The notes under the pieces: model-generated
What the model was told of the DNA's origin: nothing
The model's database searches: none
The model's input: only the letters and a program-made list of their open reading frames with translations
In this document: one piece after another, positions 39,657-48,901 of the stretch
Numbering within the stretch: the stretch's first letter is position 1
Layout of the letters: each line of letters begins with the position of its first letter
Position numbers and translations under genes: made by a program
Assembly: GCF_024362695.1 (NCBI RefSeq)
Contig: NC_065417.1
Coordinates: 13,323,001-13,387,000, forward strand
DNA from: Pectinophora gossypiella
Lineage: Eukaryota > Arthropoda > Insecta > Lepidoptera > Gelechiidae
Length of the DNA stretch: 64,000 nt
Direction of reading: 5' to 3'

Positions 39657-39997
39657 GGTGCTAATTCCTGCAGACGACGTCTAGTTTTATTTTAAGTCAT
39701 ACCTGTCATTTTCTTATCTCCAGGCACAAAATTTATGGAACACACATCAATTTTAAGCAGAAATCTAACAACCGTGTAAAAATTTTATATCGACATTAAC
39801 CAGACCGAGTTAAGTAGACAGCACGTCAAACGGATTGCAATTTGCATACCAGCGAGATGACTATTTTATTCGCACGGGTTATTCATTAGTTTTAAAATTA
39901 ACTTGTTGACAATCATCCGTCCTTTTCATTTTCGGCGGATAAGAAAATGACGGGTATAATTTAAATACAATTCGGACGTGTCTGCAGGATTCGGGGC
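39657..39997 (+). mobile_element. MITE-3, copy 2
   Basis: 341 bp with inverted arms (gctaattcctgcagacgacg at the left, gtgtctgcaggattcggggc at the right). It contains agacagcacgtcaaacggat, shared with the 4.8-kb copy. It starts about 35 bp after the Tc1 element. Confidence 0.65.
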
Positions 39998-40026
39998 TTA
40001 TATCTACTTTGATGAGAGAAGTACTT

Positions 40027-40146
40027 TATGCATTAAGTTGCTCATATCGTTAAACATTTTGTTGAAATATTTGATGAAATATGACCATTTCATGACATGA
40101 TCGAGCACATCATGAAATGATCAATTCTAAGATCTGGCCACGTCAT
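40027..40146 (+). mobile_element. MITE-4 end fragment
   Basis: Matches the right end of MITE-4 at 44.7-44.87 kb: gcattaagttgctcatatcg, tgaccatttcatgacatgat and the end gatctggccacgtcat. Confidence 0.6.
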
Positions 40147-40227
40147 ACTTATCTGTTATGTGCTCTTATGTGGCCGGCGAAACCGATCTTGGCTTTAAAC
40201 ACGCATCCGATGTGTTATAATAATGTA

Positions 40228-40497
40228 CTGTACAGCCTTTGTGGTATAGTGGTTACAAAGATAGGCTTTCAACCTGGAAGTCTGGGTTCAATTCCCGAGG
40301 CGTTTATTTGGCAAAGATATTGCAGCCACCTGATTGTACGATAAAGTAAGTATTTGTTTCTTCCGAAGCAAGGATTCTCTTACTTTTAGACAATGCAGTG
40401 ATCAGCGTGAAAAGTCCTAACAAAGGGATCACAAAGTGATATGTCCCCACCGGGATTCCAGCCCACTCAATCACTTGGCCACGAACATCTTCTAAGA
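40228..40497. mobile_element. SINE-2/3 fragments, inverted
   Basis: 40228-40355 is a plus-strand tRNA-like head (ggtatagtggttacaaagat, gggttcaattcccgaggcg) with a deleted body. 40365-40497 is a minus-strand SINE-2 body and head (tgatcagcgtgaaaagtcct, tccccaccgggattcc). The two abut at their central blocks. Confidence 0.5.
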
Positions 40498-40997
40498 AAC
40501 TGATGCAGACGTATAGGGCCAATGGTGATGACTTTAATACCATTAATTAATTATATGACCAGCGCTTTAAAGATAAAAAAAGATTAAAAATAAGTAATTA
40601 TTAAAACCGTCACGGTGCTTTCATATCAATTAACATTTATGCGAAAATATTTGTAACGATTAACTTCAAACACACCGCTTGGTACATTTACAGGGATACA
40701 CGGTAATCTATTTATATTTATTATAATTTTATTTTATTGAAATATATTCCATGAAGAATAACAATATTTTGTTTTTCTTTTAAAGAACGTCTAGGGCCTG
40801 TTCCGAGGTGTCTTTCTTGCAAGTCTCAATATATAAGCCAAATTTGACACGTGTAAATCGTTTTTGAATTATGAGGGGGTCAAAAGTGGCTCCAAATGGT
40901 TCGTGTAATATTACACACAGTGCTGCTCGCCAGTTCTGTTACTTGTTGAACTTGGCTCTCGCGTGTCTAGATTTATGAATTTGAAGGCCTAGAAGTA
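40498..40997. other. No feature recognised
   Basis: AT-rich; nothing matched. Confidence 0.4.
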
Positions 40998-41140
40998 CGG
41001 TCATGAGCAATATCATGTATCCACTTTAGAACCCTGTCGCACTATCATATTTGACATTTAATGAGACTTACGGTTTAATTTGTCAAATACGTTAATGTGA
41101 CATGGTATCACAGTGTATACATATTAATACTCCTGACCCG
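40998..41140 (-). mobile_element. MITE-1, copy 5
   Basis: TA-flanked 143-bp copy in the reverse orientation, with cctgtcgcactatcatattt in its core. Confidence 0.7.
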
Positions 41141-41149
41141 TACATGCCG

Positions 41150-41285
41150 CGATCAGATTCAGAATGGTTTAAAGAAAAGTCAGGTCAAAAGGTTTCTGTA
41201 CTTGCGAGAAAGCATGAAGTCTATGATGACAATAAAAGAAGCGAAAATGGTGTGTCAGGATTGTAGTAAGTGGAATTCCCCTCGG
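41150..41285 (+). mobile_element. LINE-a tail fragment
   Basis: The frame reads LRESMKSMMTIKEAKMVCQD and CSKWNS, a diverged form of the LINE-a end that follows at 41.6 kb. The two fragments lie in tandem. Confidence 0.55.
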
Positions 41286-41309
41286 TTTTACTTTAGTGGG
41301 TTTAGTGGG

Positions 41310-41680
41310 TTTTAACAGTGTGATAAGACAGAGATGTGGTGTAAAAGACGATATAGTGACTAGGATTGAGAAGGGAATGTTAGGTTGGTTTGGACACGTT
41401 GAGCGGATGAAGGATAATAGAATTGCAAAAGCGGTATATAAAGCGAAAGTTGATGGTAGAGCTGGCAGAGGAAGACCGAGAAGGACTTACGATGATCAAA
41501 TTGGAGATGTCCTTAGAAAAGGTTCAATACGATCTACTCTGAACCGGCGTGCGTGTATGAAGCGATTGATGAATGTGGAGGAAGCAAGAGAAGTGTGTCA
41601 GGATCGAAGCAAATGGAATTCTATAGTCTCTGCTTACCCCGGTGGGAAATAGGGGTGAGTTTATGTATGTATGTATGTTT
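41310..41680 (+). mobile_element. LINE-a C-terminal remnant, longest copy
   Basis: The frame reads VIRQRCGVKDDIVTRIEKGM, LGWFGHVERMKDNRIAKAVY, GRAGRGRPRRTYDDQIGDVL and CMKRLMNVEEAREVCQDRSK, ending AYPGGK. The tail is gggcgtgag-like with tatg repeats. The GWFGHVERM and GRGRPRRTY segments are hallmarks of LINE reverse-transcriptase C-termini. The RT and endonuclease domains are missing. Confidence 0.75.
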
Positions 41681-41734
41681 ACTTTAGTCTTCAATCGTGC
41701 GCGTGTATAATAACGTCAATGTGTAGTGTCTGTG

Positions 41735-42118
41735 TTGTTTTTGACGTGACTTATTGTAGATTTGCCGCAGATGGCATTAACTACATGGCCGGACAAATGG
41801 GGAGCGCTGAAGGCTCTCACCCGGTACAACGTTTAAGACTGTTGTCTTAAACGTTGGTCTGTAGAACAGACCTGTTGGTCTGTTGGGCGCGAACCTCGGC
41901 TCAGGGCGGCGTCGGAGAGGAAAAATATTTGAAAGAATCAATCGACCCTAGTGAGTCGATAGCGATAAGCGCTGATTGAGGGAAATCGTCGACCACGCCG
42001 GCGGAGTCGGTATCGGGGTCCTGAAGTGTTTGTTGTCGCGAGCTGATTGGCTGCCTCTATGGCTAGAGTAATCGGGTCGTCGGGATCGTATGTGGTGTTT
42101 TGTATGAAGTGTCCGGGC
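41735..42118 (-). mobile_element. LINE-g 5'-truncated copy
   Basis: The minus-strand copy starts at the gacgtgacttattgtagatt end and extends through the UTR into the coding part (ITLAIEAANQLATTNTSG in one frame, then a frame shift to RRRGRRFPS). A small internal inverted duplication (gtttaagactgttgtcttaa) is present at 41832. Confidence 0.7.
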
Positions 42119-42261
42119 AGTATGTTGACAACGTATGCACTCTGTTTCAAACTTAATTTCCCTTTATTATTTTAACTTTAAAAACATAATAAGAAAGCTT
42201 AAAATAGACATGACACAAACTAACGACTATATATCTATTGGGGGAAATCATAGGCATCATC

Positions 42262-42592
42262 ACGGCCTCCGTGGCCCAGTGGTTTGAGCGTTGGGCTCAC
42301 AATCCGGAGGTCCCGGGTTCAAATCCCGGTGGGGACATATCATAAAAATCACTTTGTGATCCCTCGTTTGGTAGGGCATTACAGGCTGATCACCTAATTG
42401 TCCGAAAGTAAGATGATCCGTGCTTCCGAAGGTACGTTAAGCCGTTGGTCCCGGCTACTACTTACTGATGTAACTTAGTAGTTGTTACATGAGCCATGTC
42501 AGGGGCCTTTGGCGGCTCAATCATAACCCTGACACCAGGGTTGACGGGGTTGGTAATCCACCTCTCAACCCACACGATAGAAGAAGAAGAAG
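42262..42592 (+). mobile_element. SINE-2, full-length
   Basis: The head has TGGCCCAGTGG (A box) and ggttcaaatcc (B box). The body, central block (ccgtgcttccgaaggtacg) and tail with cctgacaccagggttgacgg and the (gaa)n end are complete. I found no clear TSD. Confidence 0.8.
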
Positions 42593-43072
42593 ACCATGAT
42601 TTGAGAAATCCTAGTTTTGCATCTCGTCCCACGAAACGAAAATAATTCGATTTTTTTCGGGTAAACAATTCATATTTCTTTTTTTATTTTGGTCCTATCC
42701 GAATAATTAAAAACGAAAGCCAATTAACTGGTAATACCAATACAAAACTCCATTCAATCGTTAATAACCGTCTTATTTTGTCCTAAAGTGTAAAAACACT
42801 GAAATTAAAATAATTGAGTCATTAAAATCCCTTTTTGGGTCGCCAAATAATTACTATTCAAAAACAATTGCCGCTTACACAGACAAACCAATTTAATTAT
42901 TTCTCTTATCTTTTTTGAATCAAATTACAAAATAATTTACAAAAACAGTTAATTGTTAAGTATTTAAACATGAAACGGTAGCAGTCAGTAATTAAAAGGG
43001 TTATTGTAGTTGACAGCGTAAATATAATGTAAGAAGGGATTTATAATATTCGTTATAATTATGAAACACGTA
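42593..43072. other. No feature recognised
   Basis: AT-rich; nothing matched. Confidence 0.4.
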
Positions 43073-43214
43073 CAGTCATGAGCAATATAATGTACCCACT
43101 TTAGGACTCTGTCGCACTAACATATTTGACATTTATTGAGACTTACAGTTCAATTTGTCAAAAAAGTTAATGTGACGTGGTACCAAAGTGTATACATATT
43201 AATGCTCGTGACCG
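43073..43214 (-). mobile_element. MITE-1, copy 6
   Basis: TA-flanked 142-bp copy with ends cagtcatgagca and tgctcgtgaccg. It is among the least altered copies. Confidence 0.75.
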
Positions 43215-43364
43215 TACAGCCTATGTTTAGGGACGGAAAATAATAACTTATAATGATGGTACATTCAAGTCAAAATGAACACGAAGAAGCTTTATTAACT
43301 TTTCATAACTTACGGTTGCCTGGAGGAGTCTATTGCTTTTTGGATCATTATTTTATTAATGCCA

Positions 43365-43617
<253 letters not shown>

Positions 43618-43873
43618 CCTGATGTTTGTTTCTTTTTTTTCTCTTTGTTTTCACTTTACTTTTTGTTCCTATTTTCACATTATTTTATTTTTTAAGTTAA
43701 GTATTTATATATTGTAACCCTAGGAAGCAGCGTGGTCACTCCCAACACAAGCATATCAAATTGCTTAATGGGAGGTCCACAATTTCGATATTGTAAAATA
43801 CTGGAGAAAAATAAAAAAAAAATATTAAAAAAAAAATTATTAAATAAAATGTACTGTATTAATATGTATATAT

Positions 43874-44002
43874 ATTGTTAATGCCAATCCGCACTGGGCC
43901 CGCGTGGTGGTGTAACGCCCGATCTCCCTATCAATCCATAGGGAAGGCCCGTGCCCCAGCAGTGGGGACGTTAATGGGCTGGTGATGATGATGATTGTTA
44001 AT
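43874..44002 (+). mobile_element. SINE-1, 5'-truncated, 9-bp TSD
   Basis: Only the last 110 bases (43883-43993) are present, from gccaatccgcactgggcccg to the gatgatgatg end, flanked by attgttaat (43874-43882 and 43994-44002). Confidence 0.75.
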
Positions 44003-44089
44003 TCGATATACTAAAGGGGAAATATTATACGGGTATATTTTATACACACAGATATAGTTGGTTCGAAAATTATAGACGGCGATACGGTC

Positions 44090-44135
44090 GGAATCTATCA
44101 CGTTGGTCTAACAGAAAGTTCGGCGAGGCGTAGGT
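44090..44135 (+). mobile_element. SINE-5 tail fragment
   Basis: Short match: tctatcacgttggtctaaca and gaaagttcggcgaggcg. Confidence 0.4.
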
Positions 44136-44360
44136 ACTGTTAAATAGAAAATAATCGATCGACCTAATATCGATTGATACATCACTATGCTTATAAACGT
44201 CACAACAGTAGCTTACGTATTTTGACAGATCTAATTCTTACCGCGCATTGGGACGATTGTAAATGTCCCTGATGTTAGCAGAATCATCGTTACTGAACGA
44301 TGCAGCCATAAAAAAGAAAAAGTTGAACTTCATTGTAAATGTTATCTTCTTGAAATATAT

Positions 44361-44866
44361 ATGTCGTGGCCAGGTCGTATGAAATGGTCATATTTCATGA
44401 AATAGCCAACTTAAGTTGACCATATCATTGAAACGTCAACGTTTAATGATATTTCAATCAACGTTTGGCCATATCGTTAATGTAGGCGGTGTTCATGCTA
44501 TGTGGTGTAGTTAAAATGCGAATAGTCGATTAATTTCTTAGGTTCAAAATTATATACCTATTTGATATGGAAAAAACGATATTCATCGATTATAATGTCA
44601 ACCAAATTTTAAATATAATCGACACCAGCGCCACTACCGGTGGATAATGTTACTAAGTTTACGATATGATTGCCAACGTTTGGCCATATCATGAAGTAAA
44701 CATGCATTTAGTTGCTCATATCGTTAAACGTTTTGTGTTCATTGATCTGGCCAAACTACATCATGATGTGGCCAACCAATGGCATTCTATTTCATGAAAT
44801 ATGACCATTTCATGAAATGATCGAGCACATCATGAAATGATCAATTCTACGATTTGGCAACGACAT
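44361..44866 (+). mobile_element. MITE-4, 506 bp, palindrome-rich
   Basis: The ends ATGTCGTGGCCAGGTCGTA and its near-complement (16 of 19) form the TIR. The interior is crowded with atttcatgaaat palindromes and ggccatatcgtt/aacgtttggcc units on both strands. A fragment of the right end is at 40.03 kb. No ORF; superfamily unknown. Confidence 0.55.
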
Positions 44867-44871
44867 ATACA

Positions 44872-45286
44872 TTAATTGGACTGAACTGGTCGTTCTGTTT
44901 AATAGTATGTACTTAGTTCATCTTGTAATGGATGAACATTTGACTATACAAATATAGTCGTGTGCTTATGTTATGTTAAATTTTATTTTTTCGATCTTTT
45001 GATTACGAGGCGTTAAACAAATATTTCTCCAACTCCAACACAAAGTGTCTCTGAAGCAGGTGAACTGAACAGTGTTTTTTTTTTCTTGCGGTATCATTTA
45101 CCGAAATGGTTGTGTTCTAAATATAACTACGACCTAGGGGTGGTAAAAATGTATCGTTTAGGGCTTGCCATATTATGTAATTGCATTTAGATGACTCGAA
45201 ATTGTGACTCAAATGATCATAGTTCAGACTGAAGTCACCAATAGGTCACACACATACACAGGTAGGTTATTGCTCTAGAACAATAA
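44872..45286. other. No gene; SINE-5 scrap near 44.9 kb
   Basis: The words gtacttagttcatcttgtaa (44905 onward) match SINE-5. The rest is unassigned. Confidence 0.4.
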
Positions 45287-45482
45287 GGCCGCCCAAGTGG
45301 TACTGTGTCCATGTATCATGTCTCATTGTTCAAATTAAGTTCTGTGCAATAAAGTGTATATGATTTCTTCTTCCATAGTGTTGGTTGTGAAGTGGATTCC
45401 CAACGCCATCAACCCTGTCAGGGTTACCATTGAGCCGCTAAAGGCCCCTGACATGGCTTATTTATTTGATTTGATTTGATAC
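45287..45482. mobile_element. CR1-type LINE tail with nested SINE-2 tail
   Basis: 45287-45365 is a CR1-type tail (agaacaataaggccgcccaa, ctgtgcaataaagtg). 45366-45460 is a minus-strand SINE-2 3' end (ccatagtgttggttgtgaag). The ttgatttgatttgat repeat then resumes, so SINE-2 seems to have landed in the LINE tail. Confidence 0.55.
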
Positions 45483-45795
45483 GCATCAGAAATTATTTAC
45501 CTTAACCTAAACTGTCTCAAAACCGATTAGAAATATTACGAGGAAAACTCCTAACATTTACCTCCTTCATTAATTTAACACACTGATTACCACTTTAAAG
45601 ACTGAGTCAAATGTCATCCTAAACATAAAATTAGAGATTTATTTAATTTAATCTATTTCTTAAATGATCGAAATTAAATATCTGAAAAGGAAACCCATTC
45701 ATCAGCCTCATTGAGTCAACTCACTGACTGCAACATCAGGGATAAGACGAACAAAGACGGTGAAAACTTTTTTAATGCTTTCTCGTTCCTTCGAT
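45483..45795. other. No feature recognised
   Basis: AT-rich; nothing matched. Confidence 0.4.
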
Positions 45796-45985
45796 AGATA
45801 ATGCAAATCCAAGGAAGCCGTAGACCAGGCAGACTAAAGGCATCTTGGCTTAGGAATCTCCGTGAGTGGTACGGATTGAGCACTAGGCAGATCCCTGTTT
45901 CGTGCGGCTGTGAACAAGTGAAGTTCGCCGCATGATTGTCAACTTCAGGTAGGAGACGACATCGAAATTACGTAAAAGAAGAAGT
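45796..45985 (+). mobile_element. LINE-f C-terminal remnant
   Basis: The frame reads QGSRRPGRLKASWLRNLREW and YGLSTRQIPVSCGCEQVKFA, a recognisable RRxGRxxxSWLRNLREW LINE C-terminus, then a gaagaag tail. Confidence 0.6.
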
Positions 45986-46250
45986 GTGGCTGCAAGTTAT
46001 CTTCTGATAACTTGTAGCTCTGCCACCAGCAGTGATGTGTCGTATCCAGGAATGTTCCCAAAGTGGGAATTTTCCTGTTGTAAAAACTCTGTAATAGTAA
46101 GAAAAGTGACCGCTCTTTTCAAATTGTTTTTGTACTCTGATCCTATTTGCCAAAAGGTTAAGTAATAAAGGTATTTTTAAATAACTTTTGCGCATTTTTA
46201 CTGCACTATATCGCACGAGGGAATACGGGCGTGAGTTATGTTTTCAATTT
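45986..46250 (+). mobile_element. Retroposon tail split by a gggaatttt-type insert
   Basis: The outer parts (gtggctgcaagttatcttct at the left, gagggaatacgggcgtgagt at the right) form the tail seen at 31.82 kb. The insert (about 46024-46212), with caggaatgttcccaaagtgg, is related to the repeat near 54.9-55.5 kb. Confidence 0.45.
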
Positions 46251-46671
46251 TGAGTTGACTCACACATCATTGAGTCACAACATCACCTAGCCCATCACTA
46301 ACGCAATCAAATAAAGCGAGTGAACCGGCGCGGTATGCAAGGAATTTTTCCGCAGTTATTCTGAGACACACCGAGTGTAGGTTATTTTAGTACCGTTTGG
46401 TAAAGTAGGAGATAAAAGGATTAGGGGATATGTTTCTAATAGCCCTTCATTAGAGAGAGGGATTCGAGCCATGTATCATTTAAGAAAGCAATTTAGAATC
46501 ATGGTGAAGTGAAATAATGTTATGAGTTATATTTATTTCTCTTCTTCAACATAAATTAGATGAAGTATAAAAAAACAAAGCAGATTTAGATGTGTGAGAT
46601 GGAACTCTCTACACAAACGTTTGTTTTCCAAAATAGCTGGAATTTAGGTTCGCATGTTTAGATAACATAAC
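46251..46671. other. No feature recognised
   Basis: AT-rich; nothing matched. Confidence 0.4.
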
Positions 46672-47400
46672 ATAGCATCACGCTTGTAATCCCGAAGGGG
46701 TAGGCAGAGGTGTTTATTATATGTATAAACACACTCCTCGCTAGCTACGTTTAAGCACACATCGGATACTTTATACAAAAATACCTCGTTTTGCACAGAC
46801 ACTACACATTGACGTTATCGTACACGCGCATCTGTGTGTGTGACGTCAGACGCTAATACGATTGAAGAATAAAGTAAGACCGAGGGGTGAAGGGGTAGGT
46901 AAACCTAGCTCAGCCGCTGGTGGGGAGCGGAGAGTTACCGTGCTCTGGTTTAAGTCCCATGTAATGCATTGTTTTGTAAGTATTGTTGTATTTCTTTCAT
47001 GTATTTGTAGATACACCGCAGACACACACGTTTTTAATATATGTTTTTGTAAACTACTTTATTTTCATAGTTTAAGTAAATATTATTATATATTCATTGA
47101 AGTTGTATTTGTGGGAGATACGGCTTCCGTGCCCCACTTAGCAGGGTCCATAGAATACCAGCGTTGTGGCTCGCGCCGCGGCTTATGCTGAGTGAGGCCC
47201 TTTTATAAAGGACACCACCACCATCGTTGACCAGTCCATACACTCAATTATTTGTATTGCTCGTGTAAGTTGTTTTTAGTATGTGTTTTGATTGTAAGTT
47301 ATGTGTTACTCCGTGCTTTATATTATATATCTGTTATATATATTTGTTACTGTGGTGTCCTTTTATAATAAACGTTTCTTTCTTTCTTAATAGGGAACGA
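46672..47400 (+). mobile_element. Retroposon tails, including LINE-i 3' end
   Basis: 46672-46835 is a minus-strand short LINE tail plus LINE-g upstream block (ctcgttttgcacagacacta). 46868-47400 is a distinct 3' region with ggtaggtaaacctagctcag, gtggctcgcgccgcggctta and an end aataaacgtttctttctttc, recurring at 56.74 and 59.55 kb. No RT domain is left. Confidence 0.5.
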
Positions 47401-47530
47401 GCATATTGCCATAAATATCAATTATCTATTTAGAACACAAAGTCCGAGCTAAAGGGCCCGAAACAGGATTAGAGCTCGTGACCCTACGACGCACCTACCA
47501 AAGTTACGCGTTCTCGAGAAATCTATATAA

Positions 47531-47880
47531 ATGGAAATCTTAGCCTATTCGATCCCACTGCTGGGCAAAGGCCTCCCCTTGATTTTTCCACTCCCCTTGA
47601 CTTTGCGCGATCTCCGGCCAATCCCTCCGATAAGCATTGAGGTCGTCACACCATCTTTAACGCGGTCTTCCTCGACTTCTAAGCCCGCGCTGAGGTATCC
47701 AGTGAGTAACGACCCGTGCCCATCGCTCCGGATGCATCCGATAAACGTGTCCGGCCCAGTCCCACTTCAGTTTGGCGGACTTTTTCCCTACATCAGTAAT
47801 ACCCGTTTTGGAGCGCAGTGTAGTGTTTCGCACACGGTCGATTCATTTGACGCCTAGGACACTGCGCTCCATTGCTCTTT
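47531..47880 (-). mobile_element. LINE-d C-terminal remnant, minus strand
   Basis: The minus strand reads IDRVRNTTLRSKTGITDVGK, KSAKLKWDWAGHVYRMHPER, then RWCDDLNAYRRDWPEIAQSQ and GEAFAQQWDR, with occasional stops. It ends in the gcccagcagtggga motif, shared with SINE-1 and SINE-3 tails. Confidence 0.75.
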
Positions 47881-48117
47881 GGAAATAAATAATCATTTTC
47901 CTGCTCCCAATATACCACCACCCTAGATAGACGGCGGCAAATTCGTCGAACCCCCATACGCGAACTATTAGCATAAACATCTAACTAATTACGCTAAAAT
48001 TTCGCATGTAAATTAGGCATTTCACTTTATGCATGCATTCGTTATTCCTTTGCATAGACAGTTGCATCATGCTAGGTACTGGTGGGAACTACTACTTGGC
48101 TAGTTAGCTGTGAACCC

Positions 48118-48451
48118 ATGAACCAACGGCCTCCGTGGTCCAGTGGTTGTGCTCACGATCCAGAGGTTCCGGGTTCGAAACCCGGTGCGGACAAATCACA
48201 AAAATCACTCTGTGATCCCTAGTTCGGTTAGGACATTACAGGCTGATCACCTTATTGTCCAAAAAGTAAGATGATCCGTGCTTCGGCAGGCACGTTAAGC
48301 CGTTGGCCCCGGTTATTTCTTACTGATGTAAGTACGTAATCGTTACATGAGTCATGTCAGGGGTCTATGGCGACTCAGTAATAACCCTGACACCAGGGTT
48401 GATGGGGTTGGTAATCCACCTCACAATCCACACGATAGAAGAATGAACCAA
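48118..48451 (+). mobile_element. SINE-2, full-length, 9-bp TSD
   Basis: The element is 48127-48442, flanked by atgaaccaa (48118-48126 and 48443-48451). The head has lost about 7 bases between the boxes (ggttgtgctcacg instead of ggttgagcgttgggctcacg), so pol III activity is doubtful. Central block and tail are complete. Confidence 0.8.
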
Positions 48452-48514
48452 TACCTACATTAAAAAAATATATGTGAATCTGTGTTCTTCCCCCATGGGG
48501 TAGGCAGGGTTCTT

Positions 48515-48545
<31 letters not shown>

Positions 48546-48901
48546 AATACTTTATTGAGCACAATGGACACAAAATACAGAGATAAGGACAACATATACA
48601 GAAAAGCACAACAGGCGGCCTTATTGCTCATGCAGCAATTTCTTCCAGGCAACCTTTGGGTACAGGAAAATTTTGTACAAGTATAATAATAGCGGGTTAG
48701 TGCATTCTAACAAAATAAATAATTAAAAGAACAACCTACATAAAATAAGTATATTTAACTACATATATATATATATATATTATACATAAATATATAAACT
48801 ATACATAAATATATAAACCATATATATATATATATGACTATTATACATAACTAAATAATTATACATACATATAATAACACTATGGAAAAAGGAAGGATGG
48901 T

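Noticed and set aside
46862..47191. 109-codon ORF with a hydrophobic middle
   Set aside because: It lies in the LINE-i 3' region. The apparent membrane segment comes from T-rich UTR sequence.
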